Source: Arthrobacter livingstonensis (GTDB lineage Bacteria > Actinomycetota > Actinomycetes > Actinomycetales > Micrococcaceae). Taken from it: DNA of 64,000 nucleotides. Position numbers and translations under genes: made by a program. This document shows, in pieces, positions 6,960-14,876 of the stretch. Positions within the stretch are counted from its first letter, which is position 1. Each line of letters begins with the position of its first letter. The notes below the pieces were generated by a model. The model was not told the DNA's origin, did not search any database, and worked only from the letters and a program-made list of their open reading frames with translations. The stretch is taken from NCBI RefSeq assembly GCF_003219815.1, contig NZ_QJVD01000001.1, positions 186,001 to 250,000 of the forward strand. Direction: 5' to 3'.

Positions 6960-8579
6960 TTACCTACGGATTTGAGACTGCCTGCCATGCCATCGCTGCA
7001 AAACAATGCTGCCGCACCCAAAACCAGTGCCACCCCTGAAACCGCGGCCGTCCCCAAAGCCGCACCCCGCTTTGCCGACGTTGGAAGCCGCTACTACGGC
7101 ATCCTGCTCGCCTGCATGGCCGTCATCGTCATCCTCTCCAACATCGGAGCCTCCAAGGGCGTGATGTTTGGGCCGATCGTGACTGACGGTGGCTTCTTCC
7201 TGTTTCCGTTCGCCTACATCCTGGGCGATGTGATCAGCGAGATTTACGGGTTCAAGATGGCACGGAAGGCCATTTTCACCACGTTTGCGCTGTCCATTTT
7301 TGCCTCGCTGAGCTATTGGGTGATCATTGCGTTGCCCGGCTTCACCGATGACTACGGCGTGGCCAAGCAGCACGCCCTCGTGGAAACACTGGGGCCGGTG
7401 CCGCAGATTGTGCTGGCCAGCCTGCTCGCCTTCCTGGCCGGGCAGACCATCAACTCGCTCATCATGGTCCGGCTCAAGGCCCGGCAAGGGGAGCGGAAGT
7501 TGTGGATGCGCCTCATGGGCTCCAGCGGCGTGGGCGAATTCATCGACACGGTCATCTTCTGCACCATCGCCGCACCGGTGATCGGGATTGTCGGCTTCGG
7601 CATGTTCGCCAACTATGTGCTGGTCGGCTTCGTGTACAAGGTCGGCTTGCAGTACCTGTTGATCCCGGTCACCACGCTGGTAATCGGCTGGTTTAAGCGG
7701 CACGAACCTACGTACGCGAAATAGCCGAGTCTCGCCAGCTTGGCACGCCCTTGGTGGTCCTCGAGCCCATCCCGTGTGTGGGTCACGCCCCGGGACCGAA
7801 TCGGCAACCTGATTTCCCGGTGCCGGCTGTGTTGTTGCGTCCGGGTATGCCACATTCCGGGCAACGGCCCGCAGGGCGAGGCCCATGGGGACAAACGTTG
7901 CCAGCTGCGCCGCCGCGCCCACCACGGTGGCCACGGGACCGCCCATGAAGTTGGTGACCGCGAAAGCCAGTGCGGCAACGGGCACCCACACGGGCACCGC
8001 CCTGGCCATCCGCAGTCCCACGGACAGCATCAGCGTCCCCAGCGTCAGGCCGGCCAGGAACACCCACAGCAGCACGGTTCCCAGTACGTAGCCGTCCTCG
8101 GCCGTGACCAGTTGTTCAATGGTGCCCGCCGGCAGGCCGATGTCCGCCGCCGAGCCGAAGACTCCAAAGAACAAGGCAAAGTGACCCACTCCGACGGCCA
8201 TGCCGGCGGCCAGCAGCAGTGACCCGAGCCCGGCCAACGTGCGGCCCCGCTGTGGGCCGCGGTTCGCGGCGGCCGGGTTTTCAGCTGGGAGAGACCTGGC
8301 CGGCAGCTCTCCGGCAGGCAGCGAACGAGCGGCCCTTGCTGCACCGGGCAACGCTCCGGCCGCAATGAGCCCGGGAATCCAGAGGAGCGGGCCGGCAATG
8401 GCCAGCGTGGCGGCCAACAACCACAGACCGGGGCCCCCGGAGACCATGGACAGCATGGCGGCAAAGCTGCCGTCCGCCGGCTGGTTCACCAGGGCCAGCA
8501 GGTTTCCGGCCACCAGGGTGGCCGTGCCTGCCAGCATGCTGGCGCAGGCAACATTTCGGGTCAGCCAGGGAATGTTCAT
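6960..8579 (-). CDS. Predicted multi-pass membrane protein of unknown function, 3' end running antisense through yhhQ
   Basis: The reading frame is open from an ATG at 8579 to a stop at 6960 (539 codons). Only the first ~265 residues look like protein: six or seven hydrophobic segments (MLAGTATLVAGNLLALV, LWLLAATLAIAGPLLWIPG, LGSLLLAAGMAVGVGHFALF, VLLWVFLAGLTLGTLML, WVPVAALAFAVTNFMGG and others). From about 7780 downward it is antisense to yhhQ and has low-complexity composition. The natural stop was probably near 7730-7780 and has been lost, or lies in a shifted frame. It diverges from the two-component system at 8734, which may regulate it. Function unknown. Confidence 0.55.
   Translation of the reverse strand: MNIPWLTRNVACASMLAGTATLVAGNLLALVNQPADGSFAAMLSMVSGGPGLWLLAATLAIAGPLLWIPGLIAAGALPGAARAARSLPAGELPARSLPAENPAAANRGPQRGRTLAGLGSLLLAAGMAVGVGHFALFFGVFGSAADIGLPAGTIEQLVTAEDGYVLGTVLLWVFLAGLTLGTLMLSVGLRMARAVPVWVPVAALAFAVTNFMGGPVATVVGAAAQLATFVPMGLALRAVARNVAYPDATTQPAPGNQVADSVPGRDPHTGWARGPPRACQAGETRLFRVRRFVPLKPADYQRGDRDQQVLQADLVHEADQHIVGEHAEADNPDHRCGDGAEDDRVDEFAHAAGAHEAHPQLPLPLPGLEPDHDERVDGLPGQEGEQAGQHNLRHRPQCFHEGVLLGHAVVIGEAGQRNDHPIAQRGKNGQRKRGENGLPCHLEPVNLADHIAQDVGERKQEEATVSHDRPKHHALGGSDVGEDDDDGHAGEQDAVVAASNVGKAGCGFGDGRGFRGGTGFGCGSIVLQRWHGRQSQIRR
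6987..7724 (+). CDS. yhhQ: Queuosine precursor transporter, VUT family
   Basis: A 245-residue membrane protein of the VUT (formerly DUF165) family. It imports 7-cyano-7-deazaguanine or related precursors for queuosine. About six membrane segments follow a soluble Ala/Pro-rich N-terminus. Family signatures include FLFPFAYILGDVISEIYG, AGQTINSLIM and GEFIDTVIFCTIA. The tRNA-guanine transglycosylase that uses these precursors lies nearby at 10544-11899. Start is the ATG at 6987 (MPSLQNN); the site before it is weak. I saw no preQ1 riboswitch in the 193-bp leader. Confidence 0.9.
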   Translation: MPSLQNNAAAPKTSATPETAAVPKAAPRFADVGSRYYGILLACMAVIVILSNIGASKGVMFGPIVTDGGFFLFPFAYILGDVISEIYGFKMARKAIFTTFALSIFASLSYWVIIALPGFTDDYGVAKQHALVETLGPVPQIVLASLLAFLAGQTINSLIMVRLKARQGERKLWMRLMGSSGVGEFIDTVIFCTIAAPVIGIVGFGMFANYVLVGFVYKVGLQYLLIPVTTLVIGWFKRHEPTYAK

Positions 8580-8733
8580 CGTAAATCACCTTTCAAACGA
8601 AATCGTGAAGACTGGACCTTCAGGATGCACCCGCCGCGCGGCCGGCCGCGTCCGCACTGCGGGCTAAAATGCGGTCCGTGCGTCCGCCAAATGGGGGACG
8701 ACGGCGGACGCGTCGCGGTTCTATGATGAGGGC

Positions 8734-9891
8734 ATGGCAGGCAGCCAGGCTGTATGGTGGCACGCCCGGCCGGGAGGGTTCCCGGTCCCGGACGTTGCGC
8801 TGGCCGCGTTGCTGTTCGTGATTGGAGTGGCATCGACTGCCGCCGGGCAGCCAAACGAAGGTCCGCTGTCAGTCACGCTGCCCACCGCCGTCGTGATAAC
8901 CGCATCCCTTTGCTGGCGGCGCAAAATCCCGCTGCTTCCCGCTGTGGCCGGTGCCGCCGCAAACCTCTTCCAGGGCTGGCTGGCAGAAACGCCCGGGTCT
9001 CTGTGGTCGCTGGTGGTGTTCGCCGTCGCCATGTACTCGGTGGCAGCCTGGAGTTCCGAAGGTGCCGCGGCTGTTGGCGGGGCTGTGCTGTTGGCTGCCC
9101 TGCTGGGAGGGGAATGGCTGAGGCGCGGACCCGACTACCTGTTCATCGTCCTGGTGTTTGGCGGCATCTGGCTCCTCGGACGTGCCAGCCGCCTCTGGCG
9201 AAGCCGCCTGACGTTCCAGCAGCTGCACGAACGCGATGCCTCCCGCCTGGCCGTGGCCAACGAACGCCTGCGGATAGCCCGGGAACTTCACGATGTCCTG
9301 GGCCACAGCATGAGCGTGATCGCCGTGCAGGCCGACGCCGCAGGAGCTGCGCTGGAGAGCCGAGCCGAACTGGCCCGCGAGCCGTTGCGCGTCATCCACT
9401 CCACGGCCAGGGGGTCGCTGGCCGAAATCCGCACCATGCTGGACATGCTGCGCGGCGACGACGGGGAAGGCGCGCCGGGCCTGCGCCAGCTGCAGGCACT
9501 GCTGGACAGCAATGCCTTGGCCGGTCTGCCCGTGACGCAAAGGATCAGCACGGGCCTTCCGGCCCTGGACCCTGCCGCGGACCTGGCCCTGTACCGGGTG
9601 GTGCAGGAATCGCTGACCAACGTGATGAAGCATGCCGGCCTGGTCCCGGCCAGCGTGTCCGTGCAACCCTCCGACGGCGGCGTGGAGGTGGAGGTCCACA
9701 ACGGGCCGGCCATCGCCGCAGGGGAAGATCCTGGCACCGGATACGGACTCCAAGGCCTACGCGAGCGGATGCAGCTGGCAGGCGGGATCCTCGAGGCGGG
9801 CCCCACGGACGATGGCGGCTGGCGGGTTTTTGCGCGCGTCCCCGCGCCGCGTCCCACCCAATCAGCGGGTCCCGCGACGGCGGCGATCTAG
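8734..9891 (+). CDS. Sensor histidine kinase, NarL/DesK type (HisKA_3)
   Basis: A 385-residue membrane kinase. Residues 15-155 hold about five membrane segments with no extracellular sensor domain, suggesting sensing within or at the membrane. The HisKA_3 dimerisation motif ERLRIARELHDVLGHSMS carries phospho-acceptor His186. The HATPase domain ends with GTGYGLQGLRERMQLAGG. Its partner regulator begins with a GTG directly after its TAG, so they are transcribed together. The divergent membrane protein at 8579 is the obvious candidate target. Confidence 0.93.
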   Translation: MAGSQAVWWHARPGGFPVPDVALAALLFVIGVASTAAGQPNEGPLSVTLPTAVVITASLCWRRKIPLLPAVAGAAANLFQGWLAETPGSLWSLVVFAVAMYSVAAWSSEGAAAVGGAVLLAALLGGEWLRRGPDYLFIVLVFGGIWLLGRASRLWRSRLTFQQLHERDASRLAVANERLRIARELHDVLGHSMSVIAVQADAAGAALESRAELAREPLRVIHSTARGSLAEIRTMLDMLRGDDGEGAPGLRQLQALLDSNALAGLPVTQRISTGLPALDPAADLALYRVVQESLTNVMKHAGLVPASVSVQPSDGGVEVEVHNGPAIAAGEDPGTGYGLQGLRERMQLAGGILEAGPTDDGGWRVFARVPAPRPTQSAGPATAAI

Positions 9892-10584
9892 GTGACAACC
9901 GTCTTGCTAGTGGATGACCAGCAGCTGATTCGGGATGGCTTCACGCTGATGCTCAACCTTGAGCCGGACCTGGAGGTCGTGGGCGAGGCCGGGGAGGGCA
10001 GGGCGGCGCTGGCCCTGACTGCGCAGCTGCATCCCGACGTCGTGCTTCTGGACATCAGGATGCCGGTCATGGACGGTCTGGAGGCCGTCCGGCGGCTCAC
10101 GGCTGTGCACACCACGGCCGCCATTTTGATGCTGACCACCTTTGACCTGGATGAATACGTTTTTCAGGCCCTGCGCGACGGCGCCCGGGGCTTCCTGCTC
10201 AAGGACGCGCCGCGGGAGCAGCTGGTCCACGCGGTGCGGTCGGTGGCCGCGGGGGAGTCCATGCTGGCCCCGGCCATTACCCGGCGGCTGATCGAACGCT
10301 ACGTCCAGCGGCCGGTGTCCGGCGTCATGCCCAGGGCGCTGGGGGCCCTGACCGGACGCGAACAAACGGTCCTGCGGCTGCTCGCGGGCGGACTTTCAAA
10401 CGCCGAGATCGCCGCGGAACTGGTGGTGGGGGAGGCCACTGTGAAGACGCACGTGGCCCGGATCCTGGGCAAGCTGGGTGTCCGGGATCGCGTCCAGGCC
10501 GTCATCGCGGCCTACGAGGGCGGCTTCGTGGGGCCGGGCCTGCCTACCGGTTTGGGTAGTACCGGCGCAGCGTCTCGGCCTTGA
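9892..10584 (+). CDS. Response regulator, NarL/LuxR type
   Basis: A 230-residue regulator starting with GTG immediately after the kinase stop codon. The receiver domain has the acidic pair Asp8-Asp9, phospho-acceptor Asp54 in VVLLDIRMPVMDG, and Lys in FLLKDAP. The C-terminal LuxR helix-turn-helix is LTGREQTVLRLLAGGLSN followed by AEIAAELVVGEATVKTHVA. The last 41 bp overlap the 3' end of tgt on the other strand. Confidence 0.95.
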   Translation: MTTVLLVDDQQLIRDGFTLMLNLEPDLEVVGEAGEGRAALALTAQLHPDVVLLDIRMPVMDGLEAVRRLTAVHTTAAILMLTTFDLDEYVFQALRDGARGFLLKDAPREQLVHAVRSVAAGESMLAPAITRRLIERYVQRPVSGVMPRALGALTGREQTVLRLLAGGLSNAEIAAELVVGEATVKTHVARILGKLGVRDRVQAVIAAYEGGFVGPGLPTGLGSTGAASRP

Positions 10585-11899
10585 AGTCGAAGAACGTGCC
10601 GTCTTCGATGGCAAGCCGGGCGTCGTCGACCATTTTCACCACGAAGCGTTCGTTGTGGATCGACACCAGGGTCGCGGACACCATCTCCTTGGCCTTGAAC
10701 AGGTGGTGGATGTAGGCGCGGCTGTAGTTGGCGCACGCGTAGCAGTCGCAGCCGTCCACGAGGGGCCCAAAGTCGCGCTTGTAGCGGGCGCCGGACAGGT
10801 TGAACCGGCCGTCCGGGGTGTAAAACGCCGATGTGCGGGCCACCCGGGTGGGGGAGACGCAGTCAAAGGTGTCGGCCCCGTTCTCGATGGCCGTGAAAAT
10901 GTCATCGGGCTCGGAGATGCCCAGCAGGTGGCGCGGCTTGTCCTCGGGCAGTTCCTCCGCGCACCAGCGCACAATGGTGCCGAGGTTTTCCTTCTCCAGC
11001 GCCCCGCCAATGCCATAGCCGTCAAAGTCCATGGAGCCCAAATCGCGGGAGGCCTTGCGGCGCAGATCCTCATACTGGGCGCCCTGGATCACGCCAAACA
11101 ACGCCTGATAGGGTTTGCCCGTCCGGTCAAGGGTCAGCCGAAAATGCTCCTCGACGCACCGTTGTGCCCACAGCCGGGTGCGCTCCAGCGACATCTCCTG
11201 GTAGCCGCGGGAGTTCAGCAGCGTGGTCAGCTCGTCAAAGGCAAACATGATGTCCGCGCCGATCTGGTGCTGGACCTGCATCGACACCTCGGGGGTGAAG
11301 CGGTGCATGTCACCGTTGAGGTGCGACTTGAACCAGACGCCGTCGTCGTCAATGTGCGCCAGCCGCTCCTTGCCCACGGCCACGGAATCGTCCGCGCCGG
11401 CGTGGGGGGAGGCAGCCGCGGCGTCCATGTTGATGACCTTCTTGAAGCCGGACCCCAGGCTCATGACCTGGAAGCCGCCGCTGTCCGTGAAGGTGGGGCC
11501 GTGCCAGTTCATGAACTTCCCCAGGCCACCCGCCGCGTCCAACAGCTCCGCGCCCGGCTGCAGGTACAGGTGGTAGGCGTTGGCCAGCAGTGCCTGGGCA
11601 CCGAGCTCCGCCATGGATTCGGGCAGCACGGCCTTGACCGTCGCCTTGGTGCCCACCGCGATGAACGCCGGGGTCTTGACGGTCCCATGCGGGGTGGTGA
11701 TGACGCCTGTCCGGCCCTGAAACTTGCCACCATTGAGTTCGACGGCGGCGTCCGACGGCGCGCAACTCTCACCCATACGTGTGGTCACCTTAAACCCAAA
11801 TTCCCCCTGCGACGCCGGCGGCCCGGGAATGCGCTGGGGTGCGGCAGGGTCAGTGGAGAGCAGGTCCGTGGCGGGTTCGGGGGAAGGCATGGGTTCCAT
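10544..11899 (-). CDS. tgt: Queuine / 7-deazaguanine tRNA-ribosyltransferase
   Basis: A 451-residue tRNA-guanine transglycosylase, which swaps guanine 34 of GUN anticodons for a queuosine precursor. Visible signatures are TFTDSGGFQVMSLG (substrate-binding Asp), HLLGISEPDDIF, GADTFDCVSPTRVAR (nucleophile Asp region) and the zinc site CDCYACANYSRAYIHHL. The start is placed at the ATG at 11899 (MEPMPSPEP). Upstream the frame stays open to 12139, but that part is repeat-derived and not protein-like. Together with yhhQ it implies queuosine salvage. Confidence 0.95.
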   Translation of the reverse strand: MEPMPSPEPATDLLSTDPAAPQRIPGPPASQGEFGFKVTTRMGESCAPSDAAVELNGGKFQGRTGVITTPHGTVKTPAFIAVGTKATVKAVLPESMAELGAQALLANAYHLYLQPGAELLDAAGGLGKFMNWHGPTFTDSGGFQVMSLGSGFKKVINMDAAAASPHAGADDSVAVGKERLAHIDDDGVWFKSHLNGDMHRFTPEVSMQVQHQIGADIMFAFDELTTLLNSRGYQEMSLERTRLWAQRCVEEHFRLTLDRTGKPYQALFGVIQGAQYEDLRRKASRDLGSMDFDGYGIGGALEKENLGTIVRWCAEELPEDKPRHLLGISEPDDIFTAIENGADTFDCVSPTRVARTSAFYTPDGRFNLSGARYKRDFGPLVDGCDCYACANYSRAYIHHLFKAKEMVSATLVSIHNERFVVKMVDDARLAIEDGTFFDFKAETLRRYYPNR

Positions 11900-11947
11900 T
11901 TTGCCAGTGTTTGCGGCACGTACTGTCCGCCCGGCGGAAAAATCGTT

Positions 11948-12075
11948 GTGGGCCCACGCGCCCGAGGGCCGCGCCGCGAGCCTGGGTTGGGTGGAGGGGT
12001 GTGGGCCCACGCGCCCGAGGGCCCCGCCGCGGGTCGGGACAGCGAGTGGTGGGAGGGCGTGGGGATTATCTCGAA
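11948..12075. repeat. Two degenerate copies of a 53-bp intergenic repeat, kin of the 4.1-kb array
   Basis: The block gtgggcccacgcgcccgagg occurs at 11948 and again at 12001, a 53-bp period, each followed by g-rich sequence. The core gggcccac..cccgaggg matches the end of the 57-bp unit at 4144-4505, and both blocks close with a ggtgggag/ggggatt-like tail (gaggggctggggattg at 4510 region, gagggcgtggggatta at 12054 region). It lies in the 304-bp gap between tgt and the DUF3311 gene. Confidence 0.75.
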
Positions 12076-12203
12076 CTTCAGTGGGAGTGTGAGTTGCGAC
12101 ACGGAAAGTTCTTTCGCGAATAACCTGCCGATCGCTCATTAGGAGTCCTTACCATGAACGAGACAAGAAATATCAAGGACTTCAGAGCCCAAAGGAGCTG
12201 CTC

Positions 12204-12518
12204 ATGTCCGCAACGAACATCACTCACGATTCACCCACCCGGGGACCTGCAAAACCACTGCCGTACGTCATCAGCGGCATCCTCCTGGCGGCTGCCATCA
12301 TCATGCCGCTGGTGGTTCCGATGTATGCCAAGGACGGCCCGCGCCTATTCGGCTTCCCGTTCTTTTACTGGTACCAGATGATGTGGGTGCCCATTTGTGC
12401 CATCCTGATCGGGATTTCCTACTGGCTGGTGACGGCCGAGGACAAACGCCGCCGCGCCGCAGTGCGGCAGGAGCCCGGTCACCGAGGCAAGCACGACGCC
12501 GGCGGTGAGGCCAAATGA
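12204..12518 (+). CDS. DUF3311 small membrane subunit of a solute symporter
   Basis: A 104-residue protein with two membrane helices (YVISGILLAAAIIMPLVVPMY and FFYWYQMMWVPICAILIGIS) and a basic tail (EDKRRRAAVRQEPGHRGKH). This is the DUF3311 pattern. Such proteins are regularly encoded just before MctP-like sodium:solute symporters and probably form a complex with them. Its stop overlaps the symporter start by 4 bp. AAAGGAG lies 7 nt before the ATG. An alternative ATG at 12154 with AGGAG upstream reads a different frame and may be a leader peptide. Confidence 0.88.
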   Translation: MSATNITHDSPTRGPAKPLPYVISGILLAAAIIMPLVVPMYAKDGPRLFGFPFFYWYQMMWVPICAILIGISYWLVTAEDKRRRAAVRQEPGHRGKHDAGGEAK

Positions 12519-14227
12519 GCACCGCACTGGGCACCCTGGCGGGCGCGCTGGCCACGGCCCCGACGGCAACGCGCGGGGTCAACGTGACGGCCCTCGTCGT
12601 CGTCATTGTCCTGTTTGTCCTGGTGGGCATCCTGGGCTTCTACGCTGCCCGCTGGCGCAGCGGCGGAACGGACGGGCTGCACTCGCTGGACGAGTGGGGC
12701 CTGGGCGGGCGGAAGTTTGGCTCTTGGATCACCTGGTTCCTGCTCGGCGGCGACTTGTACACGGCGTATACGTTCGTGGCAGTGCCGGCGGCCATGTGGG
12801 CGGCCGGTTCGGTGAGCGGCTTCTTCGCCGTTCCCTACACGATTGTGCTGTACCCGATCGTGTTCCTGCTGATGGCCCGGCTGTGGTCGGTGTCCAAGCG
12901 CCACGGCTTTGTCACCACAGCCGACTTTGTGGGCGGGCGCTATGGCAGCCGGCCGCTGACGCTGGCCATCGCCCTGACCGGCATCATCGCCACCATGCCC
13001 TACATTGCCCTGCAGCTGGTGGGCATCAAGTCGGTGCTGACGGTGCTGGGCGTGGGCAACCCGGACAACTGGTTCCTCAACGACCTGCCGCTGATTGTCG
13101 CCTTTGTGGTGCTCGCGGTTTACACGTACACCTCGGGACTGCGCGCCCCGGCCATGATCGCCGTCGTCAAGGACGTGCTGATCTACCTGGCCGTCATCGT
13201 TGCCATCATCTACCTGCCGTCGAAATTTGGCGGCTGGGAGCACATCTTCGGTGCCGCCCAGGAAAAGATGACCACAGTGAACCCGGCAACCGGCAAGGTC
13301 CCCGGCCCGTTCATCCCGGGCGCGGACAGCTACGCGGCCTACGCGACCTTGGCGCTGGGCTCGGCCATGGCACTGTTCATGTACCCGCACTCCATCACCG
13401 GCGTGCTGGCCACCAAGAGCCGCAACACCATCCGCAAGAACGCCGCCGTGCTGCCCCTGTACTCGCTGGTGCTCGGCTTCCTGGCGCTGCTGGGCTATGT
13501 AGCCATCGCCGCCGGAACCCATCCGGTGGAGCTGAACGGCAAGACCATCAATCCGCAGCTGGTGGTGCCGCAGCTGTTCCTGGACAACTTCCCGTCCTGG
13601 TTTGCCGGTGTTGCGCTGGCCGCCATTGCCGTGGGCGCGCTGGTGCCGGCGGCCATCATGTCCATCGCGGCCGCCAATCTGTTTACCCGCAACATCTACA
13701 GGGACCTCTTCAAGAAGGACGCCACGCCGCGGCAGGAGGCCAAGGTTTCCAAGCTGGCCTCCCTGGTGGTGAAGTTTGGCGCGTTGATCTTTGTGATCGG
13801 CCTGGATGCCTCGGCGGCCATCAACATGCAGCTGCTGGGCGGCATCTGGATCCTGCAGACGTTCCCGGCGATTGTTGCCGGCCTCTATACGCGCTGGTTC
13901 CACAAGTGGGCGTTGTTTGCCGGCTGGGCCGTGGGCATCGTGTACGGCACGTGGACCGCGTACAGTGTGGTCAATCCCGTCACGCATGCTCACTTTGGCG
14001 GATCCATTGCCGCCATTCCGGGCACCACCACCAAGGTGTACATAGCCATCACGGCGTTTGTGCTGAACGCGGTCGTGGCCGTGGTGGTCACGCTGGTGCT
14101 GCGCGCGCTGAAGGTTCCGGACGGCAAGGACATCACCCGCCCCTCCGACTTCGGCGCCAACGAGGACGACCCCGAGGTCACGGCGTTCGCCGCCAGGACA
14201 GTGGACGGGGCCGGCCCGGTGATTTAG
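12515..14227 (+). CDS. mctP: Sodium:solute symporter, monocarboxylate uptake permease type
   Basis: A 570-residue permease of the SSS family with about 13 membrane segments. Features include LHSLDEWGLGGRKFGSW after the first helix, FLLGGDLYTAYTFVAVP, and AALAAIAVGALVPAAIMSIA-like sequence at the Na-site helix (residues about 365-385). The arrangement with DUF3311 matches MctP systems, which import short monocarboxylates such as lactate, pyruvate, propionate or acetate. The substrate here is inferred from family only. The coding sequence ends 19 bp before the 54-bp palindrome at 14246. Confidence 0.88.
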   Translation: MSTALGTLAGALATAPTATRGVNVTALVVVIVLFVLVGILGFYAARWRSGGTDGLHSLDEWGLGGRKFGSWITWFLLGGDLYTAYTFVAVPAAMWAAGSVSGFFAVPYTIVLYPIVFLLMARLWSVSKRHGFVTTADFVGGRYGSRPLTLAIALTGIIATMPYIALQLVGIKSVLTVLGVGNPDNWFLNDLPLIVAFVVLAVYTYTSGLRAPAMIAVVKDVLIYLAVIVAIIYLPSKFGGWEHIFGAAQEKMTTVNPATGKVPGPFIPGADSYAAYATLALGSAMALFMYPHSITGVLATKSRNTIRKNAAVLPLYSLVLGFLALLGYVAIAAGTHPVELNGKTINPQLVVPQLFLDNFPSWFAGVALAAIAVGALVPAAIMSIAAANLFTRNIYRDLFKKDATPRQEAKVSKLASLVVKFGALIFVIGLDASAAINMQLLGGIWILQTFPAIVAGLYTRWFHKWALFAGWAVGIVYGTWTAYSVVNPVTHAHFGGSIAAIPGTTTKVYIAITAFVLNAVVAVVVTLVLRALKVPDGKDITRPSDFGANEDDPEVTAFAARTVDGAGPVI

Positions 14228-14568
14228 CCCGACTGGCTCAAGGAGAAAAGGCGAGGGAACGACGGCGGCCAGCTGGCCGCCGTCGTTCCCTCGCCTTTTC
14301 GCTGCTCCGACCGCCCGTAAACGTCCTTGCGGTGGCCGGGGGTGACCACGACGATGCGAAGTATGTCGTTCCCGGTGGTGTAAATGATGCGATGGCTGAC
14401 GACCCGCACCCGCAGTCCCGGGCGCCCTTTGCGGGCCTTCGCGCCGGGCGGACGGGGGTCTTCGCCAAGTAATGCAGTGGCCCCTTGAATCCTGGACCTG
14501 TCCCGCCGGTCGAATTTCCGCAGGGCGCGGACGGCAGCGGGACGCAGCTCGATTCGGTAGCGGCTCAC
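14224..14568 (-). CDS. RelE/ParE-family toxin
   Basis: A 114-codon frame starting with GTG at 14568 (VSRYRIELRPAAVRALRKF). The first ~88 residues show the RelE fold: RIQGATALLGEDPRPPGAK, then GLRVRVVSHRIIYTT and ILRIVVVTPGHRKDVY. RelE toxins cleave mRNA on the ribosome. The final ~26 residues read through the 54-bp palindrome and are probably not native, suggesting the original stop was lost. It partly overlaps the antitoxin frame, the usual order for phd-relE pairs. Confidence 0.8.
   Translation of the reverse strand: MSRYRIELRPAAVRALRKFDRRDRSRIQGATALLGEDPRPPGAKARKGRPGLRVRVVSHRIIYTTGNDILRIVVVTPGHRKDVYGRSEQRKGEGTTAASWPPSFPRLFSLSQSG
14246..14299. terminator. Perfect 54-bp palindrome, bidirectional terminator
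   Basis: Arms 14246-14272 and 14273-14299 are exact reverse complements with no spacer. The outer ends are aaaaggcgaggg and ccctcgcctttt, giving a U tract on transcripts of both strands. It lies between the convergent mctP and relE-type toxin genes and should terminate both. The toxin frame nevertheless runs through it to a stop at 14224. Confidence 0.9.
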
Positions 14569-14809
14569 ACCCACCGAGGTCCGCCTTGACCCGGTCCCAA
14601 GGGATATCGGGGCCCGCCTCGGCCATGGCCGCGTCGAAAGCGGCGACGTCGTCAGCATCTTCAAGGGCTTGGCTCATCCGCCCGTATTGCTCGGGGCCGA
14701 CGACGGCGGCGAGTTTGCCGCGACGCTCAATGAAAACGGCCTCCGTCTGGGCCCGATCGATCAGCCCGGGCAGGTGCTTGCGGGCCTCGGATACGTTGAT
14801 GTTTGACAT
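14567..14809 (-). CDS. Phd/YefM-family antitoxin, stop codon out of frame
   Basis: Residues 1-80 form a complete Phd/YefM antitoxin: MSNINVSEARKHLPGLIDRA (DNA-binding part), AVFIERRGKLAAVVGPEQY, then an acidic tail AFDAAMAEAGPDIPWDRVK that would wrap the toxin. The frame does not stop where expected. A TGA overlapping the toxin GTG (sequence gtgtgag) is one base out of frame, as if one G had been lost from the preceding G run. In the sequence as given the frame stays open through the toxin gene. An in-frame ATG at 14830 is an alternative start. Confidence 0.75.
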
Positions 14810-14811
14810 GA

Positions 14812-14846
14812 AGGATGTACGTCTCTTCATTTGAGATGTACATCCT
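14812..14846. promoter_or_regulatory. Inverted repeat upstream of the antitoxin gene, probable autoregulatory operator
   Basis: aggatgtac at 14812-14820 and gtacatcct at 14838-14846 are exact reverse complements separated by 17 bp. The right arm also sits in a smaller palindrome, gatgtacatc (14835-14844). Toxin-antitoxin operons of this type are normally repressed by the complex binding such repeats. Confidence 0.65.
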
Positions 14847-14876
14847 GATTAAGGTGTTCGAAGGGTTCCGGCTGGG

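Noticed and set aside
6794-6986. preQ1 riboswitch upstream of yhhQ
   Set aside because: I could not find the short conserved preQ1-I hairpin and A-rich tail or another known class in this leader.
12479-14830. 783-codon minus-strand frame through mctP
   Set aside because: Only the first 80 codons (Phd antitoxin) are protein-like; the rest is antisense to a clear symporter gene.
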